A stretch of DNA of 64,000 nt from Novosphingobium nitrogenifigens DSM 19370 (GCF_000192575.1 NZ_GL876926.1:833929-897928); one strand, 5' to 3'; positions 7,841 to 18,198 are shown, counted from the first letter of the stretch. A program made the numbers and translations. Notes: generated by a model from the letters alone, not told the origin.

Positions 7841-10591
7841 GTGAGCGACGACATCACCACGATCGATCCCCCTGCCCCCTCCGGCGAGCCGGAATTCCAG
7901 CGGATCGACATCGTCGATGAAATGAAGTCCAGCTATCTCGATTACGCGATGAGCGTGATCGTGAGCCGCGCCTTGCCCGACGTGCGCGACGGGTTGAAGC
8001 CGGTGCACCGGCGCATCTTGTGGACCAGCCACGAGAACGGCTTCACCGCGGGCAAGCCCTATCGCAAGTCGGCGCGTATTGTCGGTGACGCCATGGGTAA
8101 ATATCACCCGCACGGCGACGCAGCGATCTACGATGCCCTTGCGCGCATGACACAGGACTGGTCGATGCGCCTGCCGCTGATCGACGGTCAGGGCAACTTC
8201 GGCTCGATGGACCCCGATCCGCCGGCCTCCATGCGTTACACCGAAGCGCGCCTCGCCAAGGTCGCCGATGCACTGCTCGCCGACATCGAGAAGGACACGG
8301 TCGACTTCCAGCCCAACTACGACGGGGCCGAACAGGAACCGCAGGTTCTGCCCGCGCGCTTCCCCAACCTGCTCGTCAATGGTGCGGGCGGGATTGCGGT
8401 CGGCATGGCGACCAACATTCCGCCACATAATCTGGGCGAAGTGATCGACGGCTGTCTTGCCTACATGGACAACCCGATGATCGAGCTCGAAGAGCTCATC
8501 CGCATCATTCCGGGTCCCGATTTCCCGACCGCGCCCCTTATTCTGGGGACTGCCGGTGCGCGCAAGGCCTATACCGAAGGGCGTGGCTCGATCATCATGC
8601 GTGCCCGCCACACGGTGGAAGAAGGCCGTCGTGGCGACAGTCGCCGCTCGATCGTCCTGACCTCGATCCCCTATCAGGTCGGCAAGTCGAACCTTGTCGA
8701 AAAGATTGCCGAAGCCGCCAAGGACAAGCGGATCGAAGGCATTTCGGACATTCGCGACGAATCCAACCGCGAAGGCGTGCGCGTGGTCATCGACCTCAAG
8801 CGTGACGCGACGCCCGACGTCGTCCTCAACCAGTTGTGGCGCAACACGCCCGCCCAATCCAATTTCCCGGCCAACATGCTGGCCATTCGCGGCGGCCGCC
8901 CCGAACTGCTCGGTCTCAAGGACATCATCGAGTCGTTCGTCCGTTTCCGCGAGGAAGTGATCACGCGGCGGACCAAGTTCGAATTGATGAAGGCGCGCGA
9001 CCGGGCGCATATCTTGCTCGGCCTCGTCATCGCCGTCACCAATCTCGACGAAGTGGTGAAGATCATTCGCGGATCAGCCAATCCGGCGCTTGCGCGGGAA
9101 CGGTTGCTCGCCCGCGAATGGCCGATCGGGGAAATCGCGCCCTATATCCGCCTTGTCGAGGCGATCGAGGACGACGCACTCACTGGTACGGAAACCTATC
9201 GCCTGTCGGAAATCCAGGTCCGCGCGATCCTCGACTTGCGCCTGCACCGCCTGACCGCGCTTGGCCGTGACGAAATCGGCGAAGAGCTGGAAGGTCTGGC
9301 CAAGGCGATTGCCGAATTTCTGTCGATCCTGGCCGATCGCGTGAAGCTTTATGGCGTCATGCGCGAGGAACTGATCGCGGTGAAGGCCGCCTATGCGACC
9401 CCGCGCCTTTCCGAAATCACCGCCCCTGCCGATGGGATCGACGACGAAGACCTGATCGAGCGCGACGATATGGTCGTCACGATCACACTCGACGGCTATA
9501 TCAAGCGCACACCGCTTTCGACTTTCCGCGCGCAGAACCGTGGCGGCAAGGGGCGTTCGGGCATGGCGACCAAGGACGAGGACGCGATCGCGACCATGTT
9601 CGTCGCCAGCACCCACACGCCGGTGCTGTTCTTCTCGACTGCGGGCAAGGTCTATCGCCAGAAAGTCTGGCGCCTTCCCGAAGGCGGCGCCGTCACGCGC
9701 GGTCGCCCGGTCGTCAACCTGCTGCCTTCGCTCGATCAGGGCGAAACCATTGCCGCCGTTCTGGCCCTGCCCGAGGACGAAGCGGAATGGGGCAAGCTCC
9801 ACGTCATGTTCGCGACGGCCAAGGGCAACGTTCGCCGCAACGCGATGGATGCCTTTGCCAACATCCCGTCGAACGGCAAGTTCGCGATGAAGTTCGAGGA
9901 AGGCGACGAAGATCACCTGATCGGCGTGGCACTGCTTTCCGAAGGCGACGACGTGCTGCTCGCAAGCCGTCAGGGCAAAGCGATCCGCTTCCCGGCCGAC
10001 GACGTGCGCGAGTTCCAGAGCCGGACTTCGACCGGCGTGCGCGGCATGGCGCTCAAGGACGGCGACGAGGTCATCTCGCTCTCGATCCTCCACCGCGTCG
10101 GCGTGCGCGATCAGGAAGAACGCGACGAATACCTGCGCTATGCCCCGTGGAAGGCCGAAAAGGACGGCGAACCGACGATCGCTGCCGAGCGTTTTGCCGA
10201 ACTGTCGGAAAAAGAGCAGTTCGTCCTGACCGTTTGTTCCAACGGGTACGGCAAGCTGTCCTCGGCCTATGAATATCGCCGCACCGGACGTGGCGGTCAG
10301 GGGATCGTCAACATCGACAATATCGAACGCAACGGTCTGGTCGTCGCCAGCTTCCCGGCGGCCCGCGCGGATCAGCTCATGCTGGTGACCGATCAGGCAA
10401 AGCTCATCCGCCTGCCGCTCGACTCGCTGCGCGTGATTGGTCGCGGCAGCGCCGGGGTGCGTTTGTTCAATGTCGCGGACAACGAACAGGTGGTCAGCGC
10501 CGTTCGCCTTGCCGAAACCGAAGGCGATGACGACGCCGGTGAAGAACTGACCGACAGCGCCGCCGCGCCCGAAGGAGACGGCACCGAATGA
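7841..10591 (+). CDS. gyrA: DNA gyrase subunit A
   Basis: This 916-residue subunit breaks and rejoins DNA within the A2B2 gyrase and starts with GTG. The catalytic tyrosine is Tyr133 in [10 protein letters not shown], and the GyrA signature [13 protein letters not shown] precedes it. The C-terminal beta-pinwheel carries the GyrA-box segment [10 protein letters not shown] near residues 565-575. The quinolone-resistance region reads [12 protein letters not shown], so the position of E. coli Ser83 is Ala94 while the Asp87 equivalent (Asp98) is kept. A short acidic tail ends the protein. The stop overlaps the start of the DUF952 gene (ATGA). Confidence 0.97.
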   Translation: MSDDITTIDPPAPSGEPEFQRIDIVDEMKSSYLDYAMSVIVSRALPDVRDGLKPVHRRILWTSHENGFTAGKPYRKSARIVGDAMGKYHPHGDAAIYDALARMTQDWSMRLPLIDGQGNFGSMDPDPPASMRYTEARLAKVADALLADIEKDTVDFQPNYDGAEQEPQVLPARFPNLLVNGAGGIAVGMATNIPPHNLGEVIDGCLAYMDNPMIELEELIRIIPGPDFPTAPLILGTAGARKAYTEGRGSIIMRARHTVEEGRRGDSRRSIVLTSIPYQVGKSNLVEKIAEAAKDKRIEGISDIRDESNREGVRVVIDLKRDATPDVVLNQLWRNTPAQSNFPANMLAIRGGRPELLGLKDIIESFVRFREEVITRRTKFELMKARDRAHILLGLVIAVTNLDEVVKIIRGSANPALARERLLAREWPIGEIAPYIRLVEAIEDDALTGTETYRLSEIQVRAILDLRLHRLTALGRDEIGEELEGLAKAIAEFLSILADRVKLYGVMREELIAVKAAYATPRLSEITAPADGIDDEDLIERDDMVVTITLDGYIKRTPLSTFRAQNRGGKGRSGMATKDEDAIATMFVASTHTPVLFFSTAGKVYRQKVWRLPEGGAVTRGRPVVNLLPSLDQGETIAAVLALPEDEAEWGKLHVMFATAKGNVRRNAMDAFANIPSNGKFAMKFEEGDEDHLIGVALLSEGDDVLLASRQGKAIRFPADDVREFQSRTSTGVRGMALKDGDEVISLSILHRVGVRDQEERDEYLRYAPWKAEKDGEPTIAAERFAELSEKEQFVLTVCSNGYGKLSSAYEYRRTGRGGQGIVNIDNIERNGLVVASFPAARADQLMLVTDQAKLIRLPLDSLRVIGRGSAGVRLFNVADNEQVVSAVRLAETEGDDDAGEELTDSAAAPEGDGTE

Positions 10592-10929
10592 GCCTGCCTC
10601 AAATCGCCTGGAAAGTCCTGACCGGACCGCAATGGACCGCGTGGCAGGAAAACGGCATCTTTCTCGGCGCGCCGGTGGATCTGGCCGATGGCTATATCCA
10701 CATGTCGGCGGCCGAGCAGGTGACCGAAACCGTCGAGAAGCATTTCGCGGGACAGGAAGGGCTGGTCGTTGTCCGCGTCGACCTCGGCGCTCTGGGGGAA
10801 GCGATTCGCTGGGAACCTTCGCGCGGTGGGGCCCTTTTTCCCCACGCCTATGCCCCGATGCCGATCGGAGTGGCGATCGCTCACGCACCCCTCTCCCGCG
10901 ATGCCGATGGCAAGGTCGTGCTGCCCTAA
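10588..10929 (+). CDS. DUF952 family protein
   Basis: This 113-residue protein is translationally coupled to gyrA by an ATGA overlap. It shows the DUF952 pattern: IAWKVLTGPQWTAWQ at the start, then DGYIHMSAAEQV, LVVVRVDLGALG and the C-terminal WEPSRGGALFPHAY. Family members are small cytosolic proteins with a fold related to ADP-ribosyl-transferase-like enzymes. Their function has not been settled. Overlap with gyrA suggests only shared expression. Confidence 0.85.
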   Translation: MSLPQIAWKVLTGPQWTAWQENGIFLGAPVDLADGYIHMSAAEQVTETVEKHFAGQEGLVVVRVDLGALGEAIRWEPSRGGALFPHAYAPMPIGVAIAHAPLSRDADGKVVLP

Positions 10930-10933
10930 GGGA

Positions 10934-11536
10934 TCAAAGACCGACGACGCCGAGCGCGATCAGGACCTGACCGAAATAATACGTCGGCCAGATGAGGTCG
11001 CCTGTCCATGGGCTGCCCGCCAGCAGCCCCATGCGTCCGAACAGCAAGAGATCGGACGTCACGAAGAGGATCGCGCCGAGTGCGACTCTGCTGCGTGGAA
11101 ATCCGCTTGCCCAGGCACTGCCAGCCATGGCCGCCAGACCGACCGAATAGATGGCCGTCACCGGCATCCGGCTCAATTTCCAGCCCATCAGCGGGATCAG
11201 GACCATGACAAGGGGCATGACATTGAGGCCGCGCCCCGCCCGAGGGTGACGCAGGTAGAACCACACCGCGAGCCAGTGCCCGGCCAGAAATGCCAATGCC
11301 CCTGCCACGAGATTGACCTCGATCAGCATGTCCCCGACAGCACCCAAGGCCAGAACGACCGCGATCGGGCGATCATCGGGTTCCGCGCGAATCCCGGCAT
11401 AAATCGCCAAGGCCCCAACGCCGCCACCCTTGAGCACGAGCAAAGCCATGCCCGGCGACAGGATCGCGTGGGCATACCAATAGCCTAACCCGCAAATCAG
11501 GCTCGCGACGAGCCAGACACGACTACCACCCGCCAT
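10934..11536 (-). CDS. YhhN/lysoplasmalogenase-family membrane protein
   Basis: The product is about 200 residues with seven or eight hydrophobic segments and matches the YhhN family, whose mammalian members (TMEM86) hydrolyse lysoplasmalogen. Conserved features are the charged residues within membrane segments: [19 protein letters not shown] and the later [10 protein letters not shown] chose the ATG at 11536 (MAGGSRVW); an upstream ATG would overlap the divergent trmFO leader. The bacterial substrate is not known. It is convergent with the DUF952 gene, with only 4 bases between the two stops. Confidence 0.85.
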   Translation of the reverse strand: MAGGSRVWLVASLICGLGYWYAHAILSPGMALLVLKGGGVGALAIYAGIRAEPDDRPIAVVLALGAVGDMLIEVNLVAGALAFLAGHWLAVWFYLRHPRAGRGLNVMPLVMVLIPLMGWKLSRMPVTAIYSVGLAAMAGSAWASGFPRSRVALGAILFVTSDLLLFGRMGLLAGSPWTGDLIWPTYYFGQVLIALGVVGL

Positions 11537-11604
11537 CGTTTCCGTTTCCCCGTTCCCTCCTGCAAGCTTGCCGTTATGCCGGAGCAATGCCAAGGGCCTG
11601 CGTC

Positions 11605-12924
11605 ATGTCCTATCAAGTTCACATCATCGGCGGCGGCATGGCCGGAAGCGAAGCGGCATGGCAGCTTGCCCGGCGCGGCGTGCGCGTGCGCCTGTCGGAA
11701 ATGCGCGGCGGCGGCGACAGCACGCCTGCGCACCAGGGCAACGGGCTTGCCGAACTCGTCTGCTCCAACTCATTCCGCTCCGACGACGATGAAAAGAACG
11801 CCGTCGGTCTACTCCATCACGAGATGCGCCGTTGTGACAGCCTGATCATGGCCGCCGCCGAACGCGCCCGCGTTCCGGCGGGCTCGGCACTGGCGGTTGA
11901 TCGCGACGTCTTTTCATCGGCCGTCGAGGAAGCCCTCGCGAGCCTTCCCACGCTCGAAGTCGTCCGCGAACGCGTCGATTCGATTCCGTCCGAAGGACAG
12001 GTGATCGTCGCGACGGGCCCTCTCACCGCTCCTTCGCTTGCCGCCTCGATCGGATCGGCGACCGGCGCGGACAGTCTCGCCTTTTTCGACGCCATTGCCC
12101 CCATCGTCCACCACGACAGCATCGACATGGACAAGTGCTGGAAAGCCTCACGCTGGGACAAAGGTGAAGCCGACTACATCAACTGCCCGATGAACCGCGA
12201 CGAATATGTCGCGTTCCGACAGGGGTTGCTTGACGGCGACAAGACCGAATTCCGCGAGTGGGAAGCCAACACCCCCTATTTCGAAGGCTGCATGCCGATC
12301 GAAGTCATGGCCTCCCGCGGCGAAGACACCCTGCGGTTCGGACCGATGAAGCCGGTTGGCCTCGACAATCCGCGCACCGGGCGCTGGCCTTATGCCGTCG
12401 TCCAATTGCGGCAGGACAACAAGCTCGGCACGTTGTGGAACATGGTCGGTTTCCAGACCAAGCTGAAGCATGCCGAACAGGTGCGGCTGTTCCGCACCAT
12501 TCCCGGCCTCGAACAGGCCGAGTTCGCCCGCCTTGGCGGCCTTCACCGCAACACGTTCATCAATTCGCCGGTCGTTCTCGACCGCCAGTTGCGCTTGCGA
12601 CGCGATGATCGCATCCGCTTTGCAGGGCAAATCACCGGCTGCGAAGGCTATGTCGAAAGCGCGGCCATCGGCATGCTGGCCGGATTGATGACCGCCGCCC
12701 AGTTCGCAGGCAAGGATTGGACGCCCCCGCCGCGCACGACGGCTCTGGGCGCCCTGCTCGCGCATGTGACCGGCGATGCCGAAGCGGAAACCTATCAGCC
12801 GATGAACGTCAATTTTGGCCTGTTTCCGCCGGTCGATTCCTCGGTCAAAAAGAAAGTGCGCAAGGAAGCCTATACCGCGCGCGGGAAAGCCGATCTCACT
12901 GACTGGCTCCCCTCGCTCGCATAA
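11605..12924 (+). CDS. trmFO: Folate-dependent tRNA (uracil-54-C5)-methyltransferase TrmFO
   Basis: TrmFO makes ribothymidine at position 54 of tRNA, using 5,10-methylenetetrahydrofolate and FAD. The start [20 protein letters not shown] holds the FAD dinucleotide-binding motif. Family signatures follow: [15 protein letters not shown], the cysteine segment [32 protein letters not shown], and [14 protein letters not shown] near the C-terminus. The product is 439 residues, the usual length. An in-frame ATG 18 bases upstream is disfavoured by family alignment. Confidence 0.96.
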   Translation: MSYQVHIIGGGMAGSEAAWQLARRGVRVRLSEMRGGGDSTPAHQGNGLAELVCSNSFRSDDDEKNAVGLLHHEMRRCDSLIMAAAERARVPAGSALAVDRDVFSSAVEEALASLPTLEVVRERVDSIPSEGQVIVATGPLTAPSLAASIGSATGADSLAFFDAIAPIVHHDSIDMDKCWKASRWDKGEADYINCPMNRDEYVAFRQGLLDGDKTEFREWEANTPYFEGCMPIEVMASRGEDTLRFGPMKPVGLDNPRTGRWPYAVVQLRQDNKLGTLWNMVGFQTKLKHAEQVRLFRTIPGLEQAEFARLGGLHRNTFINSPVVLDRQLRLRRDDRIRFAGQITGCEGYVESAAIGMLAGLMTAAQFAGKDWTPPPRTTALGALLAHVTGDAEAETYQPMNVNFGLFPPVDSSVKKKVRKEAYTARGKADLTDWLPSLA

Positions 12925-12930
12925 ACGCGA

Positions 12931-13404
12931 TCACTTCTGACATTTGCAGGCCGGTTTCTTGGGCTTGGCGCGGGTGGTGGCGAATTCATCGCGGCTCAGC
13001 CACCCGTCGCCGTTATGGTCGGCACCCTTGAACTTGTTGTCGGTCTTGACCGACCATTCGTCGAACGTGAGCAGGTTGTTGCCGTCGACGTCGAGCTTGC
13101 GGAATTCCTTGACCCGGGGGCCCAGCATTTCCGCGCGCGTGATCTTGCCGTCGCGGTCGCGATCAAGCCGATCGAAGCGTTTTTGCTCCTTGGTTTCCTC
13201 GGGAACTTCAGGAAGCGCGGGCCCCATGGCATCGCCCACGTCCCCATCGGGAATGGTATCGTCCACCCCGGTGGAACCTTCGGTAGGAAGCGCCAGACGC
13301 GGTGTGGGTGGCGCATTGACGGACGCCGCGCGCCCCTGCCACCAGAACACCCCCGCCGCAACGAGCAGCAAGGCGCCGAGCGCCCCGATCACGACCTTGT
13401 TCAT
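12931..13404 (-). CDS. Membrane-anchored EF-hand calcium-binding protein
   Basis: The 157-residue protein starts MNKVVIGALGALLLVAAGVF with a single N-terminal hydrophobic segment (anchor or uncleaved signal) followed by a proline-rich linker. Three EF-hand loops are visible: DRDRDGKITRAEM, DVDGNNLLTFDEW and DHNGDGWLSRDEF. The tail is KPKKPACKCQK. Location is probably periplasmic, where it could bind calcium. No partner is evident. It is convergent with trmFO, 6 bases apart. Confidence 0.85.
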   Translation of the reverse strand: MNKVVIGALGALLLVAAGVFWWQGRAASVNAPPTPRLALPTEGSTGVDDTIPDGDVGDAMGPALPEVPEETKEQKRFDRLDRDRDGKITRAEMLGPRVKEFRKLDVDGNNLLTFDEWSVKTDNKFKGADHNGDGWLSRDEFATTRAKPKKPACKCQK

Positions 13405-13471
13405 GAAAACCGGGATTAAGACGCACTGTCCCCGCTGACGAGCGGCAGTCCCGGCCGATTTGGCGCGATTG

Positions 13472-14089
13472 TCAGCGGCCGAACCACCCCTTGCGCATGG
13501 CGCCAAGCATCACACGCCAGGGCGGCAAATCTCCGGCGTTCGAAAAATGATCAAGCAGGGAAAGCGGTCGCAAAGCGCGCGGCAATCGCACGCCAGAAAG
13601 ACTACGTCCTTCCGCCCAGTCGGCGGCCGCCTGTTCTACGACGGGATTTTCGCCCTGCCCCGCCATGCGAGCGAGCGCGATGATCGCATCGCAGCGCGCA
13701 CGATCGAGGGCCGTGCCGCCGTCTTCGCCGACGACCTGGGCTTCCCAACCGTCGACAATGCTCGAAAGAGCGGCTCGCTCGTCATCCCAGAATGCCAGCA
13801 ACGCGAGCAGGGGTTCACCGAGCGGCCATTGCTCTGCTGACTCGCCAAGGCGATCGCGCCACCACGACAGCCGTAGCTGGATCATGATCGGGTCGCGCCC
13901 GGGCTTTGCCGCCTCGCTCAGACGACGGTCAAACGCCATCAGGCCAGCCCACACGGGGCGGAGCGGCCTGGGCGCATAAGCGATGGCAAGCCGCTCGGGC
14001 GGCGTCAGCCATTCGTCGACAAGTTCAGGTCGGAAAGCGGACGGGGCCGGCGCAATTGCCCGGTCGTGGGCCGTATCAACTATTGGCAA
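13472..14089 (-). CDS. Squalene/phytoene synthase-like protein, probably non-catalytic
   Basis: The 205-residue frame starts with TTG 20 bases after pdhB, with GAGGTGAGA upstream as a plausible ribosome site. It resembles the squalene/phytoene synthase superfamily: WLTPPERLAIAYAPRPLRP, then IMIQLRLSWWRDRL. The two Asp-rich DxxxD motifs that bind the diphosphate substrate are not visible, unlike in the true CrtB at 61.6 kb. Short members like this resemble NDUFAF6, a mitochondrial complex I assembly factor. It sits in the pdhA-pdhB transcription unit. Function here is unknown; I would not call it a carotenoid gene. Confidence 0.75.
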   Translation of the reverse strand: MPIVDTAHDRAIAPAPSAFRPELVDEWLTPPERLAIAYAPRPLRPVWAGLMAFDRRLSEAAKPGRDPIMIQLRLSWWRDRLGESAEQWPLGEPLLALLAFWDDERAALSSIVDGWEAQVVGEDGGTALDRARCDAIIALARMAGQGENPVVEQAAADWAEGRSLSGVRLPRALRPLSLLDHFSNAGDLPPWRVMLGAMRKGWFGR

Positions 14090-14109
14090 AACCCCGTCTC
14101 ACCTCTTTT

Positions 14110-15465
14110 TCAGCGATAGCAGACCTTGCGCACCGCCGCAGCGACCTTGGCCGCGTCGATGAGTGCCGCCTTTTCGAGATTGGCAGCATAAGGCAGCGGC
14201 ACGTCTTCATCGCACACGCGCAACACAGGGGCGTCGAGGTAGTCGAAGCCTTCTTCCATCGCAATGGCGATGATTTCCGACGCGATCGAACAGACCGGGA
14301 AGCCTTCCTCGGCAACGACCATCCGGTTCGTGCGAGACAGACTTTCCAGAACGGTCGCCTTGTCGAGTGGACGCAGAGTGCGCAAGTCGATGACTTCCGC
14401 ATCGATGCCTTCGCTCGCAAGCTGTTCGGCCGCTTCGAGAGCAAAGCCGACGCCGATCGAGTAGGACACGATGGTCACGTCCTTGCCCGGACGCACGATC
14501 CGCGCCTTGCCGATCGGCAGCACGAAATCATCGAGTTGGGGCACATCGAAGGTACGGCCATAGACCAGTTCGTTTTCGAGGAAGACCACCGGGTCTTCGC
14601 TACGGATCGCCGCCTTGAGCAGACCCTTAGCATCGGCGCTGTCATAAGGCGCGATGACGATCAGGCCGGGGACGTTGGCGTACCACGGCCCATAGTTCTG
14701 GCTGTGCTGTGCGCCCACTCGCGACGCGGCGCCGTTGGGGCCGCGGAACACGATCGGGCAACGCATCTGACCGCCCGACATGTAGTTGGTCTTGGCCGCC
14801 GAGTTGATGATATGGTCGATCGCCTGCATGGCGAAGTTGAACGTCATGAACTCGATGATCGGACGCAGGCCGCCCATGGCAGCCCCGGTGCCGATCCCGG
14901 CAAAACCGTATTCGGTGATCGGGGTGTCGATGACCCGGCGCGGCCCGAATTCCTCGAGCAGGCCCTGCGTCACCTTGTAGGCGCCCTGATACTCGGCGAC
15001 TTCTTCGCCCATCACGAACACGCGTTCGTCGGCACGCATTTCCTCGGCCATCGCATCACGCAGCGCTTCGCGAACGGTGGTGGCCGCAAACGGCGTCCCT
15101 GCCGGGACTTCCGGATCGGCGACCGGACGCGCGGCGACCGGCGCCACGACCGGACTGGCAACCGGCGGGGCGGCAACGGGAGCCGCGACCGGGGCCGCCG
15201 CAGGTGCCGGAGCAGCGTCGTCGTCCTCGCCCTGGATCAGAGCGATCACGGTGCCAACTTTAACCCCCTCGGTTCCTTCCGGAACAAGGATCTCACCAAT
15301 GACACCTTCATCGACGGCTTCGAATTCCATCGTCGCCTTGTCGGTTTCGATTTCGGCGAGAATGTCACCGGACTTCACTTCGTCACCGGGCTTGACCAGC
15401 CACTTGGCGAGCGTGCCTTCCTCCATCGTCGGAGAAAGCGCGGGCATTTTCAGTTCGATCGCCAT
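14110..15465 (-). CDS. pdhB: Pyruvate dehydrogenase E1 component, beta subunit with N-terminal lipoyl domain
   Basis: This is a 451-residue fusion. Residues 1-80 are a lipoyl domain with the modified lysine in [10 protein letters not shown] flexible Ala/Pro/Val linker of about 45 residues follows, then the E1-beta transketolase-like domain ([45 protein letters not shown]). With PdhA it decarboxylates pyruvate and passes acetyl groups to E2. The lipoyl extension on E1-beta is typical of alphaproteobacteria. The start ATG lies one base after the pdhA stop, so the two are coupled. LipA (4.3 kb) supplies the cofactor. Confidence 0.96.
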   Translation of the reverse strand: MAIELKMPALSPTMEEGTLAKWLVKPGDEVKSGDILAEIETDKATMEFEAVDEGVIGEILVPEGTEGVKVGTVIALIQGEDDDAAPAPAAAPVAAPVAAPPVASPVVAPVAARPVADPEVPAGTPFAATTVREALRDAMAEEMRADERVFVMGEEVAEYQGAYKVTQGLLEEFGPRRVIDTPITEYGFAGIGTGAAMGGLRPIIEFMTFNFAMQAIDHIINSAAKTNYMSGGQMRCPIVFRGPNGAASRVGAQHSQNYGPWYANVPGLIVIAPYDSADAKGLLKAAIRSEDPVVFLENELVYGRTFDVPQLDDFVLPIGKARIVRPGKDVTIVSYSIGVGFALEAAEQLASEGIDAEVIDLRTLRPLDKATVLESLSRTNRMVVAEEGFPVCSIASEIIAIAMEEGFDYLDAPVLRVCDEDVPLPYAANLEKAALIDAAKVAAAVRKVCYR

Positions 15466-15466
15466 G

Positions 15467-16606
15467 TCAGTAAGTCCCCACCAGCACGTCGGTGTAGAGT
15501 TCGGGCATATCCGGTTCGGGCGAGTTTTCAGCGAAATCGGCAGCTTCGGCAACGACCTGGCGGATCTTCTTGTCGATGTCCTTGATCCGGACTTCATCGA
15601 TACCGCGCTTCAGCAGTTCCTGCTTGGCCGCTTCGATCGGGTCGTGCTTGTCGCGCATCTCCTGCACTTCCTCGCGGCTGCGATACTTGGCAGGGTCGGA
15701 CATCGAGTGCCCGCGATAGCGATAGGTGTTAAGTTCCATCAGCACCGGTCCATTGCCCGCGCGAACGAATTCGAGTGCCACTTCGGTTGCCTGGCGCACT
15801 TCAAGAACGTCCATGCCGTTCACGTCCATGCCCGGAATGCGGAACGCGGTACCGCGACGGTAGAAATGCGTTTCGGCCGAACCGCGCTTGACCGCTGTGC
15901 CCATCGCATAGCCGTTGTTTTCGACCACGAACACGATCGGCAGCTTCCACAGCGCGGCCATGTTGAAGGTTTCGTAGACCTGGCCCTGGTTCGAGGCGCC
16001 GTCACCGAAATAGGCGATGCAGACCCCGCCATCGTTCCTGTACTTGTGCGCAAAGGCAAGACCCGCGCCCAGCGGCACTTGCGCGCCGACGATGCCGTGA
16101 CCGCCATAGAACTTGTGCTCGGTCGAGAACATGTGCATCGACCCGCCCTTGCCGCGCGAGATCCCCGCGCCGCGTCCGGTCAGTTCGGCCATGATGATGC
16201 GCGGATCGATACCATAGGCCAGCATGTGGCCGTGGTCGCGATAGCCGGTGATGACGCTGTCATGGCCGCTTTGAAGCGCCGACTGGACGCCGACGGCGAC
16301 AGCTTCCTGACCGATGTAGAGGTGGCAGAAACCACCGATGAGGCCCAGACCGTAAAGCTGGCCCGCGCGTTCCTCGAAACGGCGGATCAGGACCATCTGC
16401 TCATAGAAATGGAGCAGTTCCTCGTCGCTCGCTTCGTAGCGCTTGTTGTTGGCATGGGCCTGTTGCAGGCTGCGCAGCGCAAAGACGGCCTCGTCTTCGC
16501 CGGCGATCGCATCGCTGGGCTGGATCGCGGGCGCCGCCTTCGTCGAAACGGGAGCGGTGGCGGACTTTGTCGTTCGGGGGGCACGCGGCCTGGCGGGTTT
16601 AGCCAA
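15467..16606 (-). CDS. pdhA: Pyruvate dehydrogenase E1 component, alpha subunit
   Basis: The 379-residue thiamine-diphosphate subunit has the cofactor motif [16 protein letters not shown] ending in VVENN, and the phosphorylation-loop-like [15 protein letters not shown]. Residues 1-40 are a basic, Ala/Pro-rich tail probably disordered. [20 protein letters not shown] is the usual E1-alpha entry. It heads the pdhA-pdhB operon; E2 and E3 genes are not in the window. The upstream 316-bp region must contain its promoter. Confidence 0.96.
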   Translation of the reverse strand: MAKPARPRAPRTTKSATAPVSTKAAPAIQPSDAIAGEDEAVFALRSLQQAHANNKRYEASDEELLHFYEQMVLIRRFEERAGQLYGLGLIGGFCHLYIGQEAVAVGVQSALQSGHDSVITGYRDHGHMLAYGIDPRIIMAELTGRGAGISRGKGGSMHMFSTEHKFYGGHGIVGAQVPLGAGLAFAHKYRNDGGVCIAYFGDGASNQGQVYETFNMAALWKLPIVFVVENNGYAMGTAVKRGSAETHFYRRGTAFRIPGMDVNGMDVLEVRQATEVALEFVRAGNGPVLMELNTYRYRGHSMSDPAKYRSREEVQEMRDKHDPIEAAKQELLKRGIDEVRIKDIDKKIRQVVAEAADFAENSPEPDMPELYTDVLVGTY

Positions 16607-16922
16607 GGTGAGAAGTCCTTTTCTTCTGGCAGCCTCTGCTTCGGCAGATGAGGTTCACGCCTCATCCAGCCGACGCCGTTCTATAAGACCAAGCCGAAGC
16701 GCTGTGCAACGTCCAACGCACCCCATGCAGCCGTATGCGGGGCGCATTTATGAGAAATCGCAAAAATAACCATATTTAGAAACCAATTAGGTTATTAGCG
16801 AACCACTTTCATTTCGCAGTCGCAATAAGACACGCACCAACGCCGAAAAGGCCGACGCGTGCTCGCGATCGACCGGATCTCGCACCATCGATGTCGGATA
16901 AGGAATTGGGCTGGGAGAAGAA
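16607..16922. other. Intergenic region between tRNA-Arg cluster and pdhA (316 bp)
   Basis: No coding frame is supported. The region must hold the pdhA promoter and the end of the tRNA transcript, both on the minus strand. A markedly A/T-rich block at about 16740-16830 contains runs such as GCAAAAATAACCATATTTAG and is the best candidate for the promoter. I see no clear intrinsic terminator for the tRNAs. Confidence 0.5.
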
Positions 16923-16999
16923 TGGTGCGCCCGGAACGATTCGAACGTCCGACCCTCAGATTCGTAGTCTGATGCTCTATCCAGCTGAGCTACGGGCGC
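16923..16999 (-). tRNA. tRNA-Arg (anticodon ACG), copy 3 in transcription order
   Basis: The minus strand folds into a complete cloverleaf: acceptor GCGCCCG/CGGGCGC, D stem GCTC/GAGC, anticodon stem TCAGA/TCTGA with loop CTACGAA (anticodon ACG), T stem with loop TTCGAAT. The discriminator base is A, followed by an encoded CCA. The ACG anticodon is normally edited to ICG to read CGU, CGC and CGA. It differs from the other two copies only at the discriminator. Confidence 0.97.
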
Positions 17000-17064
17000 A
17001 CTGCCATTATGTCATTCTGCCTCTTGGCAGGCCCCTCGTGCGCTTTCGCAACACTTGGGAGAAA

Positions 17065-17141
17065 TGGCGCGCCCGGAACGATTCGAACGTCCGACCCTCA
17101 GATTCGTAGTCTGATGCTCTATCCAGCTGAGCTACGGGCGC
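17065..17141 (-). tRNA. tRNA-Arg (anticodon ACG), copy 2
   Basis: The cloverleaf is the same as in the neighbouring copy, with anticodon ACG, discriminator G and an encoded CCA. It lies 65 bp from copy 3. The spacer starts with the same bases as the spacer before copy 1, pointing to duplication of a tRNA-plus-spacer unit. Confidence 0.97.
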
Positions 17142-17209
17142 ACTGCCATTTATGTCATCCTGCCACTTGGCAGGTCCCCCACATACCACTTCGACCCGAT
17201 TGGGAAGAA

Positions 17210-17286
17210 TGGCGCGCCCGGAACGATTCGAACGTCCGACCCTCAGATTCGTAGTCTGATGCTCTATCCAGCTGAGCTACGGGCGC
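17210..17286 (-). tRNA. tRNA-Arg (anticodon ACG), copy 1
   Basis: This is the first copy in the direction of transcription. It has the same cloverleaf, discriminator G and encoded CCA. It is separated by 68 bp from copy 2. Each spacer carries a short CTGCC...GGCAG inverted repeat about 15-40 bases upstream of the next tRNA, which may help processing. Confidence 0.97.
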
Positions 17287-17373
17287 CGGGGAGACGCGCC
17301 TTTAGGATTCACGAGGCAGGTTGGCAAGCCATTTTCTCAATTTTCCACAACCAAGGCAGATCGGGCGCGTATT

Positions 17374-17823
17374 TCAGCCATTTGCCTGCGCGTATTCAAA
17401 GGCGAGACGGGCAAGCGGGACGTCGAGTGGAGGCATCTCGAGAGATTCGCATACATCGGGCGCGATCCACCCAAGCTCCGCCCCTTCTTCGGCGCGAGGC
17501 TCGCCACGCCACCTGGCGCAGCCATAGAGAAGCAGAACGACGTCGCGCCGTGGCGCGCCTGCGACGGCGACAATCCCGGGCGCGTCGTTGGCGGCAAAGC
17601 CGAGCGGAACGCAGTCCCCGGGCGAGACCTCGATCGAAAGTTCCTCGTCCACCTCGCGCACCAACGCGGCCAGGGGCCCCTCGCCCGGTTCGAGCTTGCC
17701 CCCCGGGAATTCCCATAGCCCGCCATGCTCACGGTCGGCGGGGCGGCGCTGCATCAGCACGCGGCCCGCGTGATCAACCAGAGCCACCGCCACCACCATC
17801 AAAGCCCGCTGTTCGCCTGCCAT
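17374..17823 (-). CDS. mutT: Nudix hydrolase, MutT-type 8-oxo-dGTP diphosphatase
   Basis: The 149-residue protein carries a Nudix box from GKLEPGE to REVDEEL, with the RE and EE metal-binding residues in place; the usual Gly after EEL is Ser. The N-terminus MVVAVALVDHAGRVLMQRRP and the downstream WEFPGGK are characteristic of MutT, which clears oxidised dGTP to prevent mutation. Nudix specificity is hard to read from sequence, so another nucleotide substrate is possible. It stands alone between the tRNAs and the divergent flp genes. Confidence 0.85.
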   Translation of the reverse strand: MAGEQRALMVVAVALVDHAGRVLMQRRPADREHGGLWEFPGGKLEPGEGPLAALVREVDEELSIEVSPGDCVPLGFAANDAPGIVAVAGAPRRDVVLLLYGCARWRGEPRAEEGAELGWIAPDVCESLEMPPLDVPLARLAFEYAQANG

Positions 17824-17911
17824 CTTACCTCTAACCGCCTCCTAACCAATTCTTAGCCCCTGCGACCTAAACCATACGAGGGTTTCAGTTCAGGGGGGAT
17901 ATTCGCGCGTC

Positions 17912-18097
17912 ATGACCATGCTCAGGCATATTTTGCGCGATACCCAGGGAGCGACCGCTGTCGAATACGGGATACTCGTCGGCATTTTTTCGATCGGGAT
18001 CATTTTCGGTTTCACCGAATTCACCAACCAGCTTTACAACCTGTGGCTGATCGTTGGCGAAAACACCGACGCCGCCGTGGCGGCCCACAACAATTAA
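17912..18097 (+). CDS. Flp/Fap-type pilin, paralogue 1
   Basis: The 61-residue protein has the Flp pilin core GATAVEYGILVGIFSIGIIF. TadV/CpaA prepilin peptidase would cut after the Gly of QGAT and the Glu at +5 is kept. A hydrophobic helix of about 20 residues follows. Two in-frame ATGs (17912, 17918) could start it. It lies 101 bp from a second Flp gene, with no other tad assembly genes around. The only other pilus gene in the window is cpaF at 33.2 kb. Confidence 0.88.
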   Translation: MTMLRHILRDTQGATAVEYGILVGIFSIGIIFGFTEFTNQLYNLWLIVGENTDAAVAAHNN

Positions 18098-18198
18098 CCC
18101 GTTCTTACCCATCACCATGATAGCACGCTGCTGCGTGCGGCATTCGGGACCGGAGTGTGCGCAGGGATCTGACCCCGGCAACAAGGGACTGATACAAG

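Noticed and set aside
13472..14089. A second phytoene synthase for carotenoid synthesis
   Set aside because: The Asp-rich motifs are not visible, the protein is short and it lies in the pdh operon. The true CrtB is at 61.6 kb.
13906..16651. Two long plus-strand frames of 559 and 524 residues
   Set aside because: They are antisense to pdhB and pdhA, which have diagnostic motifs and coupled starts.
16921..17290. Three near-identical repeats of about 77 bp with spacers of similar length, CRISPR-like
   Set aside because: Each repeat folds as tRNA-Arg with encoded CCA, and the spacers resemble each other, so this is a tRNA array.
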